From Pantoea conspicua (GTDB lineage: Bacteria > Pseudomonadota > Gammaproteobacteria > Enterobacterales > Enterobacteriaceae): 64,000 bases of DNA. Under the pieces are notes generated by a model. That model was not told the origin of the DNA. It did not search any database and worked only from the letters and a program-made list of their open reading frames with translations. How positions within the stretch are numbered: the first letter of the stretch is position 1; each line of letters opens with the position of its first letter. The translations under genes were made by a program, and so were the position numbers. Below, in pieces: positions 1 to 9,381 of the stretch. Where the stretch lies: the NCBI RefSeq assembly GCF_002095315.1, contig NZ_MLFN01000011.1, forward strand, positions 1 through 64,000, read 5' to 3'.

Positions 1-729
1 GTTGCGCTTCACGCCGGGAGAGCTGAGGATAAACGCGCTGTCCGGGCCAAAATGCGCGCCCATTTTGTTCATCAGCGAGGCGATGCGCGCACGCGGCGCT
101 TTTCGTACTACCAGATTGAGCACCGATTCCGGCAGCAGCCAGGCAATGACGGGCAGGAACAGCAGGGGAAGTGCGCCGCCAAATATTAACACGGCAGGCC
201 AGTTAAACCGGGCCAGCAGCCCGGCGGCAATGAATCCGCCCAGTCCTGAACCGATATTGAATCCGCTGAACATTAGGGTAATCATGATGCCTTTGCGGCG
301 CTCGGGCATATATTCCGACAGCAGCGTCACACAATTTGGCATCACCGCACCCAGCCCAAGACCGGCGATGAAGCGTAACAGCGCCATCTGTGTCGCCGAA
401 GCGGCGAAGGCGCAGGCAAGGCTGAAGGCCGAGAAAATCAACACTGAAACCAGAATGACGCGCTTGCGGCCGATCCGGTCAGAGATGGGGCCGGCAATCA
501 GTGCGCCCAGCGCCACGCCCGCCATCGCCGCACCCAGAATCGGGCCCATCGCCGGGCGGCTGATGCCCCATTGTTCAATCAGTGCCGGGGCGATAAAGCC
601 CATCACGGCGGCATCGTAACCATCAAACATAATAATGATCAGACACAGCACCAGTACGCGCCATTGGAAGGAAGAGACCGGGCGTGCATCAATCCACTCT
701 TTTACATTAACCAGGTTATTCGCTGTCAT
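1..729 (-). CDS. AAHS-family MFS aromatic acid transporter (3' end outside window)
   Basis: The first 243 codons of a major facilitator are present; the gene runs off the left edge. The ATG at 729-727 opens a protein with the acidic motif MFDGYDAAVMGF in the first membrane helix and the loop motif GPISDRIGRKR, both typical of the aromatic acid:H+ symporter family (PcaK type). Such proteins import 4-hydroxybenzoate, protocatechuate, gallate and relatives across the inner membrane. It points away from the gallate-type regulator and galBCD on its right, so a GalT-like gallate importer is the likely role (inference). A gallate dioxygenase gene could lie just outside the window on the left. Confidence 0.85.
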   Translation of the reverse strand, partial: MTANNLVNVKEWIDARPVSSFQWRVLVLCLIIIMFDGYDAAVMGFIAPALIEQWGISRPAMGPILGAAMAGVALGALIAGPISDRIGRKRVILVSVLIFSAFSLACAFAASATQMALLRFIAGLGLGAVMPNCVTLLSEYMPERRKGIMITLMFSGFNIGSGLGGFIAAGLLARFNWPAVLIFGGALPLLFLPVIAWLLPESVLNLVVRKAPRARIASLMNKMGAHFGPDSAFILSSPGVKRN

Positions 730-968
730 CGGGTACGCTCTCTGCTTTGCTACCAGCGGCAGCTTCGTTGGGGTGAGAGAAAAGTAACAATCCGATGACA
801 CGGTAAGCGGGGCCCCTGGCCGTGTCTGTCAAAAAAGGCTTTTAGCGGTATGAGTTAGCTTTATAGTGTGATGCGTCTGGCATTGTCGCTCAGCGGCTAA
901 AAGGCGATGACAAGCCAGACAGAGCCAGTGCGGGTGACAGCCATCATGATTACCGCTATGAGTTTCAT

Positions 969-2195
969 TTAGGCTGTTAGCGCAAGTGTCTCATCAATGC
1001 AACGCAGCAGCGCCTGGGTGGCAGGCGAATGCAGCGCTCCCGGACGAAACGTTAACCCTATTTCGCGGCGCGTATCGGGTAAGTTCACCGCCAGCGGCGT
1101 CAGTATTCCGGCCTGTAATTCATATTCAAGCTGATGTGATGAAACCACCGCCACCATATCTGAATTGAGCAGTAGCCCACGCACAATCGCCAAATCACCA
1201 CTTTCCACTACCGGCTGAGGCGCCGGCATCCCGGCGGCCTGAAACGCGCGATCCAGCAGATGTCGGGCAGGAGAGTTCTCTCGCGGCAGGATCCACTGCG
1301 CTTGCTGCAGATCCTCCGGCGTGACCGGACGCCCGCTCAGAGGATGATGCGGACGCGTCAGCAAAATCAGTTCCTCATCGAACAGCACCTGATTCTGGAT
1401 ATCTGACGCGCTGTGGTGCTGACGCAGTGCGCCGAGGATAAAATCAAGATCGCCGGCGCGCAGTTCTTTAATCAGCGCGTTAAAGGCGCTCTCGTTGGTT
1501 ACCACTTTAATACCGGGATAACGCGTGACCAGACGGGTAATCGCCAGCGGCAACAGGCTACTGCGGCACAGCGGCAGTGCACCGACATGCACTGTTCCGG
1601 TCAGAATGCCGCGCTGTGCGGCGAGATCTTCCGGGATATGGCGTATCTCATTCAGGGCACGACTGATAAACGGGGCGATCTCCTGTCCCGCTGACGTAGG
1701 CATCATGCCTTTTGGCGTGCGCTGAAACAGCGGCATCCCGGCCCCTTTTTCCAGCACTTTCAACGCCGCGCTCACCGCCGGCTGGCTGATGCCCAGCAGC
1801 GTCGCCACGCTTTGGGTGTGATGAAGCCGGTCCAGCGCTAAAAATATTTGCAGACGTCTCAGGTTAAATAACCAGATGGGTTCCGCCTCTTCACGTCCGT
1901 TATCCCGCCGACGCATTTTGCTGAGTATCGGGGGAATGGCGTGCAGTTCGGTAATGGCTCGCCGGGCGCGCGGCAACGCACACTTTCCCATCTCAGTCAG
2001 CAGCATTCCGCTGGCATGCCGCTCAAACAGCGGCGTCTGTAAACTGTGTTCCAGATCACGCAGGGAGCGAGTGATCGCCGACTGGGTGCGAAATAAATTT
2101 ATCGAGGCTTCGGAAATCGTACCGTAGTCTGCAATCATACAAAATGCCCGTATTTGCATGATTTTAATGCTAAATTCTGGTTTGTCGTTTTCCAT
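969..2195 (-). CDS. LysR-type regulator with two N-terminal HTH domains, GalR-like
   Basis: A 408-residue LysR-type regulator, about 100 residues longer than usual. The extra length is a second winged-helix DNA-binding domain: the first covers about residues 13-73 (TQSAITRSLRDLE helix region), the second about 111-171 (GISQPAVSAALKVLE), then the effector-binding domain. The start at 2195 is chosen because an AGG lies 10 bases upstream and the longer reading frame has no LysR-like sequence before it. It is divergent from galBCD, and in Pseudomonas putida GalR, a LysR regulator, controls the gal genes. Control of galBCD and of the transporter at 1-729 is therefore likely but inferred. Confidence 0.85.
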   Translation of the reverse strand: MENDKPEFSIKIMQIRAFCMIADYGTISEASINLFRTQSAITRSLRDLEHSLQTPLFERHASGMLLTEMGKCALPRARRAITELHAIPPILSKMRRRDNGREEAEPIWLFNLRRLQIFLALDRLHHTQSVATLLGISQPAVSAALKVLEKGAGMPLFQRTPKGMMPTSAGQEIAPFISRALNEIRHIPEDLAAQRGILTGTVHVGALPLCRSSLLPLAITRLVTRYPGIKVVTNESAFNALIKELRAGDLDFILGALRQHHSASDIQNQVLFDEELILLTRPHHPLSGRPVTPEDLQQAQWILPRENSPARHLLDRAFQAAGMPAPQPVVESGDLAIVRGLLLNSDMVAVVSSHQLEYELQAGILTPLAVNLPDTRREIGLTFRPGALHSPATQALLRCIDETLALTA

Positions 2196-2324
2196 TTTTT
2201 TTATGCCTGCAATGAGCCCTGACTCACAACATAAATAAAAGTCATAACCCATGCAACGAAAGACATTATCCAGCCACAGAGGCGCATGCCAGGATGAAAA
2301 AAACGGCAAATGCAGGATGAGATA

Positions 2325-3062
2325 ATGGAAAAGATGAGTAAAAAGAGTGCGTTAGTGGTCAGCGCCCACTCGGCTGATTTTGTCTGGCGTGCCGGTGGTG
2401 CCATTGCGCTGCATGCATCGCAAGGTTATGAGGTTCATGTGGTTTGCCTCTCCTATGGCGAGCGGGGCGAATCGGCCAGACTGTGGCGCAGCGGAAATAT
2501 GACCGAGGCGAAAGTGAAACAGAGCCGTCAGGAAGAAGCGGAGGCGGCTGCCCGCATTCTCGGTGCCAGCATCGCCTTCCTGGATTTAGGCGATTATCCG
2601 CTGCGCGCTGATAAAGAGACGCTGTTCCGGCTGGCGGACATATTCCGTCAGGTGCAGCCGCACTTTGTCCTGACGCATTCGGTTAACGATCCCTATAACT
2701 ACGATCATCCGCTGGCTGCTCATCTGACGCAGGAAGCGCGGATCATTGCGCAGGCGGAAGGTTACCGCCCCGGTGAAACCATTATTGGCGCGCCGCCGGT
2801 CTATAGCTTTGAGCCGCATCAGCCAGAACAGTGCAACTGGAAACCTGACGTGTTACTCGATATCAGTGCGGTCTGGGACAAAAAATATGCGGCCATCCAG
2901 TGCATGGCGGGTCAGGAACACCTGTGGGAATACTATACGCGGGTAGCTTTGCAGCGGGGCGTTCAGGCGAAACGTAACGTTGGGATCAACTCATCGACAG
3001 TAATCAGCCACGCTGAAGGCTATCAGAGCCTGTTGCCCCGGGTGACGGAGGATCTGTCATGA
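2325..3062 (+). CDS. galB: 4-oxalomesaconate hydratase (PIG-L family)
   Basis: A 245-residue PIG-L-fold metal hydrolase-like protein. The N-terminal motif [19 protein letters not shown] is a variant of the PIG-L metal site and matches what I recall of Gal[14 protein letters not shown] holds further metal ligands. GalB hydrates 4-oxalomesaconate to 4-carboxy-4-hydroxy-2-oxoadipate in gallate degradation. The start at 2325 is preferred over 2310 because AGGA sits seven bases upstream. Its stop overlaps the start of galC by four bases, and the three genes form a tight operon. Other PIG-L enzymes deacetylate sugars, but the galC and galD neighbours make the hydratase call strong. Confidence 0.88.
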   Translation: MEKMSKKSALVVSAHSADFVWRAGGAIALHASQGYEVHVVCLSYGERGESARLWRSGNMTEAKVKQSRQEEAEAAARILGASIAFLDLGDYPLRADKETLFRLADIFRQVQPHFVLTHSVNDPYNYDHPLAAHLTQEARIIAQAEGYRPGETIIGAPPVYSFEPHQPEQCNWKPDVLLDISAVWDKKYAAIQCMAGQEHLWEYYTRVALQRGVQAKRNVGINSSTVISHAEGYQSLLPRVTEDLS

Positions 3063-3781
3063 GTCTGGTGAATAAAAAAGGGATCGTGGTCCGGCACATT
3101 GAGCGTGCTGATGCCGCACTGGTTGCCGGTTTTGCACGTTATGGCGTGGCGACCACCCATGAAGCGCAGGGTCGCAGTGGTCTGCTTGACGTTCGCGTCC
3201 GACCGATTCAGCAGAACTGCGCGGTAGCTGGCAGCGCGGTGACCGTGCTGGTTTCACCCGGCGATAACTGGATGTTTCATGTGGCGGTTGAGCAGTGCCA
3301 GCCCGGTGATATCCTGCTGGTGGCCCCGACCTCAGATTGCCACGATGGTTATTTTGGCGATTTGCTGGCGACTTCTTTACAGGCACATGGCGTGGTCGCG
3401 CTGGTGGGTGATATCGGGATTCGTGACAGCCAGACGCTGAGAGAGATGCAGTTTCCGGTCTGGTCGCGGGCGGTTTACGCACAGGGAACGGTGAAAGAGA
3501 CGCTGGGTTCCGTTAACGTACCAGTCATCTGTGCCGGGCAGCTCATCCATCCGGGGGACATTGTTGTCGCGGATGATGACGGCGTGGTGATTGTGCCGCG
3601 TCAGCGGGCTGAATCCGTCGCGGCTGCAGCGCAAAAACGGGAAGCGCTGGAGCAGAGCAAACGCCAGCGGCTGGCCGCGGGTGAGTATGGCCTCGATATC
3701 TATCAGATGCGTCCACAGCTGGCCGAAAAAGGGCTGCGCTACGTTGACTCCCCTGAACAACTGCAGCAGAGCGGCACATGA
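3059..3781 (+). CDS. galC: 4-carboxy-4-hydroxy-2-oxoadipate aldolase (RraA-like fold)
   Basis: A 240-residue class II pyruvate aldolase of the RraA/HMG aldolase family. The family's metal and substrate signature is visible as YFGDLLATS followed about 20 residues later by [10 protein letters not shown]. The enzyme cleaves 4-carboxy-4-hydroxy-2-oxoadipate to pyruvate and oxaloacetate, the last step of the gallate and protocatechuate 4,5-cleavage routes. It overlaps galB by four bases (ATGA) and galD by four bases, so it is translationally coupled to both. RraA itself, an RNase E inhibitor of similar fold, is shorter and would not sit in this context. Confidence 0.88.
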   Translation: MSLVNKKGIVVRHIERADAALVAGFARYGVATTHEAQGRSGLLDVRVRPIQQNCAVAGSAVTVLVSPGDNWMFHVAVEQCQPGDILLVAPTSDCHDGYFGDLLATSLQAHGVVALVGDIGIRDSQTLREMQFPVWSRAVYAQGTVKETLGSVNVPVICAGQLIHPGDIVVADDDGVVIVPRQRAESVAAAAQKREALEQSKRQRLAAGEYGLDIYQMRPQLAEKGLRYVDSPEQLQQSGT

Positions 3782-4866
3782 AACAGACTCTGATACCCTG
3801 CATGCTGATACGCGGCGGCACCTCAAAAGCTGCCTGCTTTCTGGCGGCGGATCTGCCAGGGGAGAGCGCAACGCGCGATCGTGTCCTGCTGGCAGCGATG
3901 GGTTCCCCGGATGCCCGGCAGATTGACGGTATCGGAGGTGCCGATTCGCTGACCAGTAAAGTGGCGATTATCTCTTCTTCATCGCGTCCGGATGCTGACG
4001 TGGACTACCTGTTCGCTCAGGTTAGCGTGGATAAAGCCGTGGTGGATTACGGACAGAACTGTGGAAATATTCTTGCCGCAGTGGGGCCGTTTGCGATTGA
4101 AAAAGGGCTGGTACCGGTAACCGGCGCGGTAACATCGGTGCGCATTTATATGGTCAATTCCGGACAAATCGCTGAAGCCGCGATCGTCACGCCGGAGGGC
4201 AGCGTTGAGTATGAGGGTGATACCCGCATCGATGGCGTGCCGGGTTGCGCCGCGCAACAGGTCCTGAATTTTCAGGATATCGCTGGATCGAGTTGCGGTA
4301 CGTTGCTGCCGACCGGTAACGCACGCGACAACATTGATGGCATTGAAGTGACCTGTATCGATAATGGTATGCCGGTTGTGGTCATACGTGCCGACGATCT
4401 GCAGCGCAGCGGACGGGAAACGCCGGAACAGCTGGATAAGGATGAGGCGCTGAAAGCACGACTGGAGTCGATTCGCCTAAAGGCGGGACGGTTAATGCAA
4501 CTGGGCGACGTGGCTCAGCGCAGCGTGCCAAAAATGACGCTGATTTCGGCACCGGTTCACGGCGGCGCGATAACCACCCGGACCTTTATTCCTCACCGCT
4601 GCCACGCAGCCATCGGCGTATTTGGGGCGGTCAGTGTCGCTACGGCCTGTCTGGTTGCCGGTTCGGTAGCTGAAGGGCTGGCCAGCATCAGCGCTGCGGC
4701 TGAACAGCGGCTGAGTGTTGAACATCCCAGCGGTGAATTTAGCGTCGTGCTAACGCGTGATGCGGCGGGTGAGGTGATCAACAGTGGCCTGATCCGCACA
4801 GCGCGGCTGTTGTTTGACGGGCGGGTGGCCATTTCCGGTTCAATCTGGTCACGGCAGGAGGGCTAA
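3778..4866 (+). CDS. galD: 4-oxalomesaconate tautomerase (PrpF family)
   Basis: A 362-residue PrpF-type isomerase with the family opening [13 protein letters not shown] and the conserved [16 protein letters not shown] segment, whose cysteine acts in proton transfer in PrpF relatives. GalD interconverts the keto and enol forms of 4-oxalomesaconate so that GalB can hydrate it. The position as third gene of an overlapping galBCD operon supports this over a PrpF aconitate isomerase. Only four bases separate its stop from the next start at 4871, so the broken dehydrogenase that follows belongs to the same transcript. Confidence 0.88.
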   Translation: MKQTLIPCMLIRGGTSKAACFLAADLPGESATRDRVLLAAMGSPDARQIDGIGGADSLTSKVAIISSSSRPDADVDYLFAQVSVDKAVVDYGQNCGNILAAVGPFAIEKGLVPVTGAVTSVRIYMVNSGQIAEAAIVTPEGSVEYEGDTRIDGVPGCAAQQVLNFQDIAGSSCGTLLPTGNARDNIDGIEVTCIDNGMPVVVIRADDLQRSGRETPEQLDKDEALKARLESIRLKAGRLMQLGDVAQRSVPKMTLISAPVHGGAITTRTFIPHRCHAAIGVFGAVSVATACLVAGSVAEGLASISAAAEQRLSVEHPSGEFSVVLTRDAAGEVINSGLIRTARLLFDGRVAISGSIWSRQEG

Positions 4867-4870
4867 TAAC

Positions 4871-5742
4871 ATGAGGCGTATAGCGATTATCGGATTTGGC
4901 GAGGCGGGGCAAATTTATGCCCGCGATCTGGCAAGGGTGGCGCAGGTACGAGTCTGGGATAAAAAATTCTTCGGCCACCAGGCGTCATCCTTGTGGGAAA
5001 TAGCACACCAGTCTGGCGTACAACCGGCGGCTTCCGTGGCTGAAGCTGTCGAGGGTGCGGACTGGGTAATATCGCTGGTCACCGCATCAAACGCACTCTG
5101 CGTTGCGCGCGAGGTATCGCCATTACTGGTGAATGGCCAGCTTCTGCTGGACTTTAACTCAGTCTCACCGGAGACAAAGCGTGCCGCCTCGAGGGCGATT
5201 GCCGCAGGCGCGGGCGCGTATCTGGATGTGGCGGTCATGGCGCCGGTGCCGCCTGAACGGCTGGCGACACCGCTGTTAATGGGCGGGCCGACCGCTGGCA
5301 AGGTTACGCATCAGCTGAATAGTCTGGGCCTGAACGCCCAGGCTGCCAGCGAGCGCGTCGCGATGTCTCAGCCATTAAGATGTGCCGCAGCGTGATGATT
5401 AAAGGACTGGAAGCACTGACTACCGAATGCCTCAGCGCAGCGCGGCAATACGGGGTCGAAGAGGCGGTGTTAGCTTCGCTGGCTGCCAGTTTCCCGTCGC
5501 TGGGATGGCATGACAAACTGCCGCATTATCTTATCAGTCGGGTTGCCGAACATGGCGTCCGGCGGGCAGAAGAGATGGCTGAGGTGGTCAAAACCTTACA
5601 GGATGTGGCCGTAGCAGGCCTCATGAGCCAGGCGACTCAGCAGGTGCAGGCGGAATTACCTGCCCGTATGGCGGCGCTGGCAATAGATTACCGGGAACTG
5701 ACTCCCTTTAAATGGCAGGAGGCACTGGACCGCCTGAGATAA
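4871..5742 (+). pseudogene. DUF1932-type NAD(P)-dependent dehydrogenase, broken by a one-base frameshift
   Basis: The first part (4871 to about 5365) has a Rossmann opening, IAIIGFGEAGQIYARDLA, and resembles 6-phosphogluconate dehydrogenase-like enzymes with a C-terminal DUF1932 domain. The frame then runs to a stop at 5395, while the rest of the protein continues in another frame from about 5374 as IKMCRSVMIKGLEALTTE. Both halves join if one T is restored in the TCT at 5365-5367. Restored length would be about 290 residues, normal for the family. Its reaction in gallate metabolism is unknown to me; co-transcription with galBCD suggests action on a hydroxy-acid or semialdehyde intermediate. 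Real loss or a read error are both possible. Confidence 0.8.
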
Positions 5743-5925
5743 ATTTACCTGGTTTCGCATTCACCGGTGGACGTTTGCTGAACGCATCGGCTGTTGACGC
5801 CATCACACAATAAAGGAAACGCCTCTCTGACCAGGTAAAATCCACTGATCACCAGAGAGAAAAGGCGGTAACGTCTGACCCTAAAATAAAAACATCGGTA
5901 CGCCTACGCAAATAAGGAGGTCCTC

Positions 5926-6855
5926 ATGACCACAGCGCATTCTGAGCCTTGTCATGATATTGCACATCTTGCACATGTTGAGATTTATACCGACAAGTTC
6001 GAGGAGAGTCTCGCCTTTTTCGTCGACGTTTATGGACTGACGGTCTCGGCCAGGGATCACGATCACGCGTGGTTGCGCGCCTGGGACGATTATGAATTCC
6101 ACACCCTAAAACTGACGCGTCATTCGACTACCGGAGTGGGACATATCGCTTACCGGGCCAGTTCTGAGGCGGCATTGATGCGGCGCGTGGCGGCCATTGA
6201 AGCCAGTGGATATGAGGTGATTGGCTGGAAAGAGGACGATCAGGGCCACGGGCGTGCATTCCGTTTTGCCGATCCCTTTGGTCATGTGTTCGAGATTTAC
6301 TATGATACGGTTCGCTATCAGGCAGAAGCGGATGAGCGGCCGTCATTAAAAAACCTGGCACAACGCTATCACGGTCGTGGAGCGTCTCCCCGGCGTATTG
6401 ATCACCTCAATCTGCTGGCGGAAGACGTCAGTGAGTTCAAACGTTTTATGGAAGTCTGCCTCGGTTCACGGGTCACCGAGATGATCGCGCTGGATAATGG
6501 CCGGATTGGCGGCTGCTGGTTCACCATCAATAACAAAACCTACGATCTGGCCTGTACTGAAGAGCAGGGAGGCGGCAGGGGCCGTTTGCATCACATCACC
6601 TATGCCACGGACAGCCGGGAAGATATCCTGCGTGCCGCCGATATTTTTCTGGAAAACAGGGTACATATTGAGACCGGCCCGCATAAACATGCCATTCAGG
6701 GCACTTTTTTCCTTTATGTCTGGGAACCGGCCGGCAACCGAGTGGAGCTGGCCAACTCAGGTGCGCGGCTAATTCTGGCACCCGACTGGCAGCCGATTAT
6801 CTGGACCGAAGCGGAGCGCAAAAAAAGGTCAGGCCTGGGGCCTCAAGACAATTGA
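5926..6855 (+). CDS. Extradiol ring-cleavage dioxygenase, catechol 2,3-dioxygenase-like (VOC family)
   Basis: A 309-residue type I extradiol dioxygenase built from two vicinal-oxygen-chelate modules (about residues 14-128 and 155-290). The iron ligands expected of the active C-terminal module are visible: His160 in RIDHLNL, His222 or 223 in LHHITYA and Glu274 in GNRVELAN. A strong AAGGAGG lies just upstream of the start. It would open a catecholic ring next to the diol with oxygen. It follows the gal genes after 183 bases, so it may have its own promoter. GalA-type gallate dioxygenases belong to an unrelated LigAB fold, so this enzyme probably acts on a different substrate. Confidence 0.85.
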   Translation: MTTAHSEPCHDIAHLAHVEIYTDKFEESLAFFVDVYGLTVSARDHDHAWLRAWDDYEFHTLKLTRHSTTGVGHIAYRASSEAALMRRVAAIEASGYEVIGWKEDDQGHGRAFRFADPFGHVFEIYYDTVRYQAEADERPSLKNLAQRYHGRGASPRRIDHLNLLAEDVSEFKRFMEVCLGSRVTEMIALDNGRIGGCWFTINNKTYDLACTEEQGGGRGRLHHITYATDSREDILRAADIFLENRVHIETGPHKHAIQGTFFLYVWEPAGNRVELANSGARLILAPDWQPIIWTEAERKKRSGLGPQDN

Positions 6856-6901
6856 AACCTTCCACACGCACGGTACGCCGCCAGTTGTGAAGTAAACAGA
6901 G

Positions 6902-6944
6902 ATCAGCCAGATGACGGATTGGTGCAACAGGTCATCTGGCTGAT
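6902..6944 (+). terminator. Perfect 14-bp stem hairpin after the dioxygenase gene
   Basis: ATCAGCCAGATGAC at 6902-6915 is repeated inverted at 6931-6944 around a 15-base loop, 46 bases after the dioxygenase stop. There is no good T run on the + strand, so termination is likely but not certain. Confidence 0.55.
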
Positions 6945-7249
6945 GTTAAAAACAGGGTTTAAGCAGAAAAATAGCAGAGAAAGCGAAATTTCCAGCCAAT
7001 ATTAGTTACATCATACATTGATTATAAATTAAATAATGCATCAGACATCGTGCCAGTATCTATTAGCTAAACAGCGTAAGAAATCGAACTCAATGGGATT
7101 TCAGCGGAGCCGATCAGTCAAAGCAGCTGGAATTAACACGCTGAACGCTGACTCGAGACACGACCGGCATTGACCACAGCAACGAATCGTCATGAATGCT
7201 GACAATAAAAATGCTAAAAGAGCAGGGCGTACGCAGTGCAAATGAGCTG
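6945..7249. other. Intergenic, no gene seen
   Basis: About 300 AT-rich bases between the hairpin after the dioxygenase and the end of the leftward cyclotransferase gene. Reading frames here overlap and lack family motifs or plausible ribosome binding sites. I see nothing else in it. Confidence 0.5.
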
Positions 7250-7585
7250 TCAGGCGGATAATCGCGGCTGCAGCTGGTAAATCCAGGCGGATAACTGCTG
7301 ATTGTTGCCAGTGTTGACCGTGACTTCAACCCGATCGTAACCCTCTTCAAATTCATCCAGCATCGGCCAATGCGCTTCGAGCCGATCGGAGATAAACAGA
7401 TAACCCGGCACGGGTGCCGCTTGATCATCAAGAATAATGCCGGGGAAATCAGCCGCCGCACCCCAGCCACGCGGGTAGAAAATGCCGGACACCGAACCGG
7501 ACAGCCATTCACCGCCAATCTTTTCCAGGATATGGGCATTTTCACGGCCAGGGCAAAGCGTGCCATAAACAAATAAGCGTTTCAT
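7250..7585 (-). CDS. Gamma-glutamylcyclotransferase-family protein (YtfP-like)
   Basis: A 111-residue single-domain protein opening with LFVYGTLCPGRENA, the substrate-binding loop of the gamma-glutamylcyclotransferase fold, and carrying MLDEFEEGYDRVEV, where the first glutamate is the usual catalytic acid. Length matches YtfP/BtrG-type members. These enzymes cyclise gamma-glutamyl amines or peptides to 5-oxoproline; the substrate of the bacterial short forms is mostly unknown. It stands alone, with long spacers on both sides. Confidence 0.85.
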   Translation of the reverse strand: MKRLFVYGTLCPGRENAHILEKIGGEWLSGSVSGIFYPRGWGAAADFPGIILDDQAAPVPGYLFISDRLEAHWPMLDEFEEGYDRVEVTVNTGNNQQLSAWIYQLQPRLSA

Positions 7586-8475
7586 TTTTCATCGTCAGGA
7601 TTACAACCGAAGCCGGCAACTTTAACCTGGCTGAAAGGCGTTGTCATGCAGGCCGGGTGCATTTCAGTGTTCATTATCAGGCGTTGATTCAGGCAGTAAT
7701 AAAATGACGCGCTGTGATAAATTCTGCGACCCAACAGTCACGCGTCTGGCGCAGAATTCACGTAGCGTTGTCAAAATCGCGGAGTGTTTCGACAGTTTTA
7801 ACCCGATTGGTCGATAAAGAAGGCAGACGATCGCAATCGGGCAATTTAGCGTGTTAGCTATAGCGCAGGCCGGTTTAGTGGGTATTAGCGGGCAGAAAGA
7901 TAGCAATGACTAAGCCTGGTACAGTGCGCATTAACTGGCAGTGCGGCAACCAGCAACCACGTCGCGCCGTTTAAAATGAATGGTGCAGGTCATCGGTTGC
8001 GGCCGCGAACGTGTCGTTGCAGAACAACGGTTGCCGCAAGGGGTACTGAAGCAAGACGTGTTGCATTAAAGAATGTTGAGCGAGAACGGTGTCGCCATGA
8101 GGATTGCAGAATAGTAACCGGCGATACCGCGAGCCTGACGCAGAGAGGAATATTTCCCGTATCGGTCGCGGGCGGATTATGACAAGGAACAGAATCCGGG
8201 GAATAATGTAAGTGCATTGGCTGGCTATGATAAACGTAAAGTGAATTTTTGAGTCAGCCAGTCAGGATCAACGGTCGAACGGCCAAATGACAGAAAACGG
8301 CAGAATTAAGCGATGTCCGGTCAGCATAATCAGGCCGTTATCTAAGGGCGCATAATGTATATTATGTTAAATTAGAGGCGTGCTTGTATTATGTCTACGT
8401 TCAGCCCGCTTTATTTCAGGCAGACTTTTGTGCTCTGGCTACTAAACGTATCCCCTGACCTACCCGTGCCAATCC
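7586..8475. other. Long intergenic region, no convincing gene
   Basis: About 890 bases hold only short frames (for example 80 codons on the minus strand at 7664-7906 and 68 on the plus strand at 7976-8182) that show no family motif, low-complexity composition and no ribosome binding site. No tRNA-like fold or repeat was recognised. It could be the remains of a lost gene, but nothing in it proves that. Confidence 0.5.
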
Positions 8476-8994
8476 TCAGGCCAGTCGTTTTAAATAGAGA
8501 TCATAATTGTCCGCATCAAAGCAGACTAAGTTAACCTTCCCGATTTTACTGTTCTCAGCGATGCAATGTTTGATGACCTCTAAGGCAATCTCTGCGGCAC
8601 GTTCTTTAGGGAAACCATAAATTCCTGTGCTGATGTTGGGAAACGAAACCGTTTCGATGCCATGCTGGTCGATGAGTTTAAAACAACTCAGGTAAGCACT
8701 TCTCAACAGCGCATCTTCGTCATGTTGTCCATCGCTCCAGCGCGGACCAACGGTATGGATGACGTAATCAGCAGGCAAATTGCCTGCACCTGTAATTACC
8801 GCATCACCGACTTTGCAGCACCCCTGACGATTGCGGATTGTCTGGCACTCAGCCAGAATCGCCGGACCGCCTGCGCGGTGGATTGCGCCATCAACGCCAC
8901 CACCACCCAGCAACGACGTATTGGCTGCATTGACAATAGCTTCTGCCGCGACTTTGGTAATATCACCCTGAATTACGGTTATTTTATTCATCAT
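8476..8994 (-). CDS. ymdB: Macrodomain O-acetyl-ADP-ribose deacetylase
   Basis: A 172-residue single macrodomain. The ADP-ribose binding loops are clear: IVNAANTSLLGGGGVDGAIH near the N-terminus and SFPNISTGIYGFP near residue 120. YmdB removes acetyl groups from O-acetyl-ADP-ribose and in E. coli also modulates RNase III activity. It may start at either of two adjacent ATG codons (8994 or 8991). A 20-bp perfect palindrome lies 79 bases upstream of the start. The neighbours are unrelated. Confidence 0.93.
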   Translation of the reverse strand: MMNKITVIQGDITKVAAEAIVNAANTSLLGGGGVDGAIHRAGGPAILAECQTIRNRQGCCKVGDAVITGAGNLPADYVIHTVGPRWSDGQHDEDALLRSAYLSCFKLIDQHGIETVSFPNISTGIYGFPKERAAEIALEVIKHCIAENSKIGKVNLVCFDADNYDLYLKRLA

Positions 8995-9072
8995 ATTCCA
9001 CGATTTTTAACTTTAGTGACTGGTGCGTACCCACTGGCTGTGCGCTTCGCTGTCTTCAGCAGAAGACCTGTT

Positions 9073-9092
9073 TTCTCCTGATATCAGGAGAA
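9073..9092. promoter_or_regulatory. 20-bp perfect palindrome upstream of ymdB, candidate operator
   Basis: TTCTCCTGATATCAGGAGAA reads the same on both strands and lies upstream of the leftward ymdB gene. It has no T run or loop and so is not a terminator; a dimeric regulator site is a reasonable guess. I do not recognise the consensus. Confidence 0.4.
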
Positions 9093-9288
9093 TTTTTATC
9101 AAGGCGCAATGATTGCTTACTATAGATGACTCACTACAGAATAGAACAGTCGTTCGCAATCCTGCCCGAAAATCGGTGAGTCTGCCAGGCGCCTCTGGCT
9201 GGTCGTTTATAATGAATGCCTTCTCAGTGCCCTGATTCCGGCGCCGCACCGTTCACCCCTGACGCTGCTGTATAGCTGCGCACGAAAG
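9093..9288. other. Intergenic spacer, nothing recognised
   Basis: With the ymdB upstream region, the spacer between ymdB and the esterase gene is about 390 bases. A 78-codon minus-strand frame (9013-9249) runs through it without motifs or a ribosome binding site. I see only the palindrome on its left and the terminator on its right. Confidence 0.45.
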
Positions 9289-9316
9289 AAAGACCCAGCC
9301 GCCGGGCTGAGTCTTA
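9289..9316 (-). terminator. Rho-independent terminator of the esterase gene
   Basis: AAGACTCAGCC, a short GC loop and GGCTGGGTCTT form a hairpin on the minus strand, followed by TCTTTC. It lies about 65 bases past the stop of the leftward esterase gene. Confidence 0.65.
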
Positions 9317-9381
9317 TATGCAGGAAAGACGTTCAGGAAAGAAGATAATTCGGACGGCTTCATCACTACCGCCCGGCTCCC

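Noticed and set aside
790-968. GC-rich symmetric stretch between the transporter and the LysR gene
   Set aside because: GGGGCCCC with short flanking arms is too weak to call a terminator or operator.
7664-8182. Short frames in the 890-base gap after the cyclotransferase gene
   Set aside because: No RBS, no motif, no neighbour logic; kept only as an intergenic note.
9013-9249. 78-codon minus-strand frame upstream of ymdB
   Set aside because: It spans the palindrome and promoter region of ymdB and shows no coding character.
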